Shown here one piece after another: positions 6,405 to 9,979 of a stretch of DNA of 9,979 nucleotides (position 1 is the stretch's first letter; the number at the start of each line of letters is the position of its first letter). Source of the stretch: Bifidobacterium breve (GTDB taxonomy: Bacteria; Actinomycetota; Actinomycetes; Nanopelagicales; Nanopelagicaceae); NCBI GenBank assembly GCA_943324025.2, contig CALPKA020000010.1, positions 1-9,979 on the forward strand, written 5' to 3'. A program made the translations under genes and the position numbers. The notes beneath the pieces were generated by a model. It was given only the letters and a program-made list of their open reading frames with translations, had not been told where the DNA came from and did no database searches.

Positions 6405-7961
6405 ATGTTGCTAAGCAAATCCAAGATTAGGCAATCCCTAAGTCTTAAAGTTTTGCTAACAAGTATTGCATTTTCCATTTTGATCGCTGCAGTAATTGGA
6501 ATTTCAGTAAGAGATCGCGTTGCATCAACAATCATTAATGAAAAAATCTCTATATCCAAAGTTGAAACAGAAAATGCGATCTATCTTGCTCAAAAACATT
6601 TTAAGATAGCTAAGTTTCAGGGTGACGTTGGGTTAAATAAGGCAGTTGAGGAATTCATTGCCTCAAGCAAAGAAGATGGTTCATTATCTGGTAGAGAAAC
6701 AGTAATTTTACCAATTGCAACAAATAGCAAGGTTGGAAGTATTTACCAAACAGTTCCTTCACTGCTTGTGCTTGATTCAATTCCAAATAGTTTTAGAGAA
6801 AAAGTGCGAGCAGCAAATGAGGTGCTAGAAGAAAGAACCACCGTTAATTACTCAGATGGCGAGCAACTACCAGGTTTCATAATTGGTGGAAAATTAACCA
6901 TTCCAAGAAATGGAAGCTATGAAATCTATTATTTATTTAATTTGACCGCCCAGTATGAGAGCATCGCAGTTGTTACTTGGACATTATTAGCTGCAGGCCT
7001 ACTACTTGTAATTCTTATTGGCTTGAGTACTCAATTTGTGATCAGACAAGTGGTTTCTCCAGTTCAGCAAGCAGCTGCAGTTGCAGAAAAATTCACTCAA
7101 GGTGATCTAACAAGTCGCATGGCTGTTTCAAGTGAGGATGAGCTAGCAAGTCTTGGTAAATCATTTAATGAAATGGCTGTTTCTATTCAGCAACAAATTT
7201 TAAGATTAGAGAATTTATCTTTGCTACAACAACGATTCGTTTCCGACGTATCACATGAGTTACGCACCCCGCTAACTACATTAAGAATGGCCGCTGAAGT
7301 CATATATGAACAAAAAAACAGTTTTGACCCGAACATTGCAAGAAGTAGTGAGTTGTTAGTGAACCAAATTGATCGATTTGAACTATTGCTTTCAGACTTG
7401 CTAGAGGTAAGCAGATTTGATGCTGAAGCCGCGACCTTGGGAGTAACTGAAGTTGATATCGGTGATTTGGTGAAGAAGACTGTTGATTACTTGCACCCAA
7501 GTAAATCAAATCTGTTTGATATATCTACGCCTGAAAATCAGATATTCATTCAGGCCGACTCTCGAAGAGTTGAAAGAATCCTTCGAAATCTAATTTCTAA
7601 CGCCATTGATCATGGCGAAGGTGGAAAAGTTAAAATTCAAATTAAAGATAGTGAAAATGAGGTTGCTATCGGAGTTAGGGATTATGGCTTGGGCTTTGAA
7701 GAATCTGATGCCCCATTCTTATTTGATCGGTTTTGGCGAGCAGATCCATCTAGAGCTCGAACTAGTGGTGGAACTGGGCTTGGACTATCAATTGCACTTG
7801 AGGATACAAAATTACATCAAGGTCAGTTATGGGCTTGGGGTCAACCTCAAAAGGGTGCTCACTTTGTGCTAACACTTCCTAAACAACATGGTAACTCAGT
7901 TCAGTCATTCCCGATTTCACTAGAACCAGAAGATTTGATTTCAACAGGTAATAAGTACTAA
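6405..7961 (+). CDS. mtrB: Sensor histidine kinase MtrB
   Basis: A 518-residue membrane kinase, the partner of MtrA. Membrane segment 1 is about 15-34, an extracytoplasmic sensor about 35-185, membrane segment 2 about 187-208 and HAMP about 210-263. The dimerisation helix carries RFVSDVSHELRTPLTT with phospho-acceptor H284. The ATPase domain has the N box RNLISNAIDHG (N395, N399), G1 box DYGLG (426-430), F box LFDRFWRAD and G2 box GGTGLGL (455-461). The sequence around H284 and the motif YEIYYLF before membrane segment 2 are MtrB-like. The tail after the kinase domain is short. An in-frame stop (6393-6395) lies just upstream, so ATG 6405 is the first possible start; AGGG touches the ATG and is too close to act as a normal ribosome site, which implies coupling to mtrA. 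lpqB, the usual downstream gene, is absent. Confidence 0.95.
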   Translation: MLLSKSKIRQSLSLKVLLTSIAFSILIAAVIGISVRDRVASTIINEKISISKVETENAIYLAQKHFKIAKFQGDVGLNKAVEEFIASSKEDGSLSGRETVILPIATNSKVGSIYQTVPSLLVLDSIPNSFREKVRAANEVLEERTTVNYSDGEQLPGFIIGGKLTIPRNGSYEIYYLFNLTAQYESIAVVTWTLLAAGLLLVILIGLSTQFVIRQVVSPVQQAAAVAEKFTQGDLTSRMAVSSEDELASLGKSFNEMAVSIQQQILRLENLSLLQQRFVSDVSHELRTPLTTLRMAAEVIYEQKNSFDPNIARSSELLVNQIDRFELLLSDLLEVSRFDAEAATLGVTEVDIGDLVKKTVDYLHPSKSNLFDISTPENQIFIQADSRRVERILRNLISNAIDHGEGGKVKIQIKDSENEVAIGVRDYGLGFEESDAPFLFDRFWRADPSRARTSGGTGLGLSIALEDTKLHQGQLWAWGQPQKGAHFVLTLPKQHGNSVQSFPISLEPEDLISTGNKY

Positions 7962-7980
7962 TAAAAAGAAAGAGATAATC

Positions 7981-7996
7981 TGCTATAACTTTAAAA
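7981..7996 (+). promoter_or_regulatory. Extended -10 promoter for a leaderless comF transcript
   Basis: TGC followed by TATAAC (7984-7989) forms an extended -10 element (TGnTATAAC, five of six consensus bases in the hexamer). The ATG of comF begins seven bases after the hexamer, exactly where transcription would start, so the mRNA would be leaderless. There is no clear -35 box, as is common with extended -10 promoters. The 34-base gap between mtrB and comF (7962-7995) holds nothing else. Confidence 0.6.
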
Positions 7997-8685
7997 TGCT
8001 AGGAGCAATGCACTCTCTTAAAAATTTGGTATTTTCTGATATTTGCATTGGCTGTGGTTCTCCAAACTCTAAGTTTTGTTTAAATTGCCAATCTAACTGG
8101 AATGGCCAAGTGAAGAAGAGCTTCATAGGTAATATTCCCTTATTTTTCAAAAGCGATTACAACAAAGAAGCTGCTTCTATAATTTTACTTGCTAAGGAAA
8201 ATTTCAATACTCAGGCTATTAAAGTTCTTTCAAAAAGCATTGCTGACTCTATTATCTTTGCCTTAAAGGATCTATCTATTTCGCAATCTGTTTCAATTGT
8301 CACAGTACCCTCATCAAAATCATCAATTCGAAGAAGAGGTAGAGACCATATCGCTTATTTAGCAATTGAAGTTGTTAAGCAGATTAAGTGTCAAGGATTT
8401 GCTTGCGAGTATGTTCCTTTGCTTATAGTGAAGAAAAATATCAAAGATCAAAGCAAATTAAATGGCAGGCAACGTATTGAAAATACAAAGGGAAAATTTG
8501 GATTGAGAGGCTGTGAGTTTCCTCAGGATGCGATTTTCTTGATAGATGATCTAGTCACTACGGGATCATCGATGAGCGAGGCGATTAGAGCCCTTTCTGA
8601 AGCGAAAATGAGGATTTCTGGCTTGGTTTCTGCGTGTGCAGTGGGGCGCAATTCTCTAATACCATTGGGTACTACGAATTTTTGA
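7996..8685 (+). CDS. comF: ComF family phosphoribosyltransferase-like protein
   Basis: A 229-residue ComF-family protein. It opens with a four-cysteine zinc site, CIGC (17-20) and CLNC (28-31). The phosphoribosyltransferase-type domain follows: VPSSKSSIRRRGRDH near the middle, QSKLNGRQRIENTKGKF, and the PRPP-binding loop IFLIDDLVTTGSS (180-192, with D184 and D185). In competent bacteria ComF is a cytoplasmic factor needed for DNA uptake; its catalytic substrate is not established, and the role in actinobacteria is unclear. ATG 7996 is chosen because a promoter places the transcript start there. ATG 8008 is an alternative, but AGGAG at 8001-8005 is only two bases from it, and the choice does not affect the domains. 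hpf, normally next in actinobacteria, is missing; secA follows after 30 bases. Confidence 0.88.
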   Translation: MLGAMHSLKNLVFSDICIGCGSPNSKFCLNCQSNWNGQVKKSFIGNIPLFFKSDYNKEAASIILLAKENFNTQAIKVLSKSIADSIIFALKDLSISQSVSIVTVPSSKSSIRRRGRDHIAYLAIEVVKQIKCQGFACEYVPLLIVKKNIKDQSKLNGRQRIENTKGKFGLRGCEFPQDAIFLIDDLVTTGSSMSEAIRALSEAKMRISGLVSACAVGRNSLIPLGTTNF

Positions 8686-8699
8686 AATTAAATTAGAGA
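8653..8699 (+). repeat. Inverted repeat spanning the comF stop and secA leader
   Basis: TCTCTAAT (8653-8660) and ATTAGAGA (8692-8699) are perfect reverse complements separated by 31 bases that include the comF stop. GGTA (8668-8671) inside the loop could also pair with TACC (8701-8704) just before the secA ribosome site, in a pseudoknot arrangement, but four pairs are easily chance. No T-tract follows, so it is not a terminator. Confidence 0.35.
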
Positions 8700-8704
8700 T
8701 TACC

Positions 8705-8710
8705 GGAGGA
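8705..8710 (+). promoter_or_regulatory. Ribosome binding site deciding the secA GTG start
   Basis: GGAGGA ends five bases before GTG 8716 and is the strongest Shine-Dalgarno sequence in the window. It selects the GTG start, which gives the typical SecA N-terminus. It lies within the eight-base palindrome AGGATCCT plus two flanking bases (palindrome 8707-8714). Confidence 0.85.
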
Positions 8711-8715
8711 TCCTT

Positions 8716-9979
8716 GTGGCTTTGTTAGACAAGATTTTGCGTGCCGGTGAAGGCAAGGCTGTTAAGCAGCTGGCAAAAATTGCTCAAGAGGTAAACAAAT
8801 TTGAGTCTCAAATTTCAGCACTTGACGATGATGGATTACGTAATAAAACCTCTGAGTTCAAGCAACGTCTTGAAAAGAGCGAAACCTTAGATTCAATTTT
8901 GCCTGAGGCATTTGCAGTTGTGCGCGAAGCAGCCAAAAGAACTTTAGGTCAGCGACATTATGATGTTCAGTTAATGGGTGGTGCAGCATTGCATCGCGGC
9001 AATATTGCCGAAATGAGAACTGGTGAAGGAAAAACTTTAGTTTCAACTCTTCCTGCTTATTTAAACGCGTTGAGTGGTAAGGGTGTTCATATAGTTACAG
9101 TTAATGATTACTTAGCTGAACGTGACAGTGAATGGATGGGCCGAGTTCATAGATTCCTTGGATTAAAAGTGGGCGTTATTTTGGCAAGCATGTCACCAGC
9201 CGAACGTCGCGAAGCATATGCAGCAGATATAACTTATGGAACTAACAATGAATTTGGCTTTGATTATCTTAGAGATAACATGGCTTGGAGCCTTGCTGAC
9301 TGCGTTCAACGCGAGCATAACTTTGCAATTGTGGATGAAGTAGATTCCATTTTGATTGATGAAGCAAGAACTCCTCTGATAATTTCTGGCCCAGCAGATA
9401 AACCAACCAAATGGTATGTAGAGTTTGCTAATTTAGTTGGAAAACTTACTCTTGATAAACATTACGAGATTGATGTTAAGAAACGAACAGTTGGTATTTT
9501 AGAAGAAGGTGTATCTCGAGTTGAAGAAGCCCTTGGAATTGAAAATCTATATGAAGCTGCAAATACCCCAATGATCGGCTATCTAAATAATGCGATTCGG
9601 GCAAAAGAATTGTTTAAACGAGATAAAGATTATGTGGTTATGAATGGTGAGCTTTTAATTGTTGATGAACACACAGGCCGAATGCTTGCAGGTCGTCGTT
9701 ACAGTGAAGGCCTTCATCAGGCATTAGAGGCAAAAGAGCGTATTGAAATTCAAGATGAAAATCAGACTTTAGCCACAATTACCCTACAAAATTACTTCCG
9801 TTTGTATAAAAAACTAAGCGGTATGACTGGTACGGCAATGACTGAAGCATCAGAGTTTATGCAGATCTATAAGCTTGGTGTAACGCCAATTCCTACGAAT
9901 AAGAGTATGCAGAGAATTGATCAATCAGATTTAATTTATAAATCTGAAGAGGGTAAGTTCATTGCAGTTGCCAATGACA
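8716..9979 (+). CDS. secA: Preprotein translocase ATPase SecA, N-terminal part (3' end outside window)
   Basis: The first 421 codons of SecA, the cytoplasmic motor that pushes unfolded preproteins through SecYEG; full-length proteins are usually 800-950 residues, so about half is present. It starts at GTG as [14 protein letters not shown]. Nucleotide-binding domain 1 has the Walker A loop MRTGEGKT (100-107), [28 protein letters not shown], and the Walker B region [14 protein letters not shown] (207-220). The preprotein cross-linking domain follows from about 225, and the frame returns to domain 1 with [18 protein letters not shown] and SGMTGTAM (368-375). No inactivating change is visible. 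It is most like the housekeeping SecA1 of actinobacteria, as its position after comF suggests. The frame is open at the right edge. Confidence 0.97.
   Translation, partial: MALLDKILRAGEGKAVKQLAKIAQEVNKFESQISALDDDGLRNKTSEFKQRLEKSETLDSILPEAFAVVREAAKRTLGQRHYDVQLMGGAALHRGNIAEMRTGEGKTLVSTLPAYLNALSGKGVHIVTVNDYLAERDSEWMGRVHRFLGLKVGVILASMSPAERREAYAADITYGTNNEFGFDYLRDNMAWSLADCVQREHNFAIVDEVDSILIDEARTPLIISGPADKPTKWYVEFANLVGKLTLDKHYEIDVKKRTVGILEEGVSRVEEALGIENLYEAANTPMIGYLNNAIRAKELFKRDKDYVVMNGELLIVDEHTGRMLAGRRYSEGLHQALEAKERIEIQDENQTLATITLQNYFRLYKKLSGMTGTAMTEASEFMQIYKLGVTPIPTNKSMQRIDQSDLIYKSEEGKFIAVAND

Noticed and set aside
7606..7872. 88-codon forward reading frame inside mtrB
   Set aside because: It overlaps the ATPase domain of MtrB in another frame. 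The MtrB frame carries the conserved N, G1, F and G2 boxes, so the other is an accidental opening.
8001..8010. AGGAG as ribosome site for a comF start at ATG 8008
   Set aside because: The spacing is only two bases, too short for normal initiation, while ATG 7996 is placed exactly for a leaderless start. Kept as an alternative in the comF entry.

Overview
The window is a densely coded stretch with every gene on the + strand. It looks like chromosomal core DNA from a small-genome, AT-rich member of the Actinobacteria (by eye about 40% G+C; not counted). The gene order is the actinobacterial one: large membrane glycosyltransferase, DUF5719, DUF3499, phosphomannomutase, ahcY, mtrA, mtrB, comF, secA. 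The protein motifs are also actinobacterial, especially MtrA/MtrB and DUF3499. Combined with AT-rich DNA, very short intergenic gaps and missing intervening genes, this suggests a streamlined freshwater actinobacterium of the acI/Nanopelagicales type. That placement is inference; there is no rRNA or other taxonomic marker here.

Layout. Bases 1-1254 are the 3' part of a polytopic membrane protein, probably the C-terminal half of a family 2 glycosyltransferase. It overlaps by 4 bases the gene for a signal-anchored extracytoplasmic DUF5719 protein (1251-2582). A small DUF3499 protein with a probable zinc site follows (2622-2972), then phosphomannomutase/phosphoglucomutase manB (3014-4360). These four suit a cell-envelope glycan module: manB supplies sugar phosphates and the membrane protein would use activated sugars at the cell surface. 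An 89-base gap with hairpin potential separates manB from adenosylhomocysteinase ahcY (4450-5727). MtrA (5728-6402) and its kinase MtrB (6405-7961) follow with gaps of 0 and 2 bases and no clear ribosome binding sites of their own, so ahcY-mtrA-mtrB is probably one transcript with coupled translation. A convincing extended -10 promoter then sits exactly where it would give a leaderless comF mRNA (7996-8685). SecA starts 30 bases later with a strong Shine-Dalgarno sequence and runs off the right edge (8716-9979).

What stands out is what is missing. lpqB (normally after mtrB), hpf (normally between comF and secA), tmk or other genes between ahcY and mtrA, and the manA-containing block between manB and ahcY are all absent from their usual places. 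The adenosylhomocysteinase is of the short, archaeal/Thermotoga-like form rather than the long form usual in mycobacteria and streptomycetes. I found no mobile element, CRISPR array, tRNA, rRNA or clearly foreign gene. No stretch over 300 bases lacks a gene; the longest gap is 4361-4449. I see no evidence for a wholly new biological system. The points of interest are locus reduction, coupled translation and small RNA-level signals at gene junctions.
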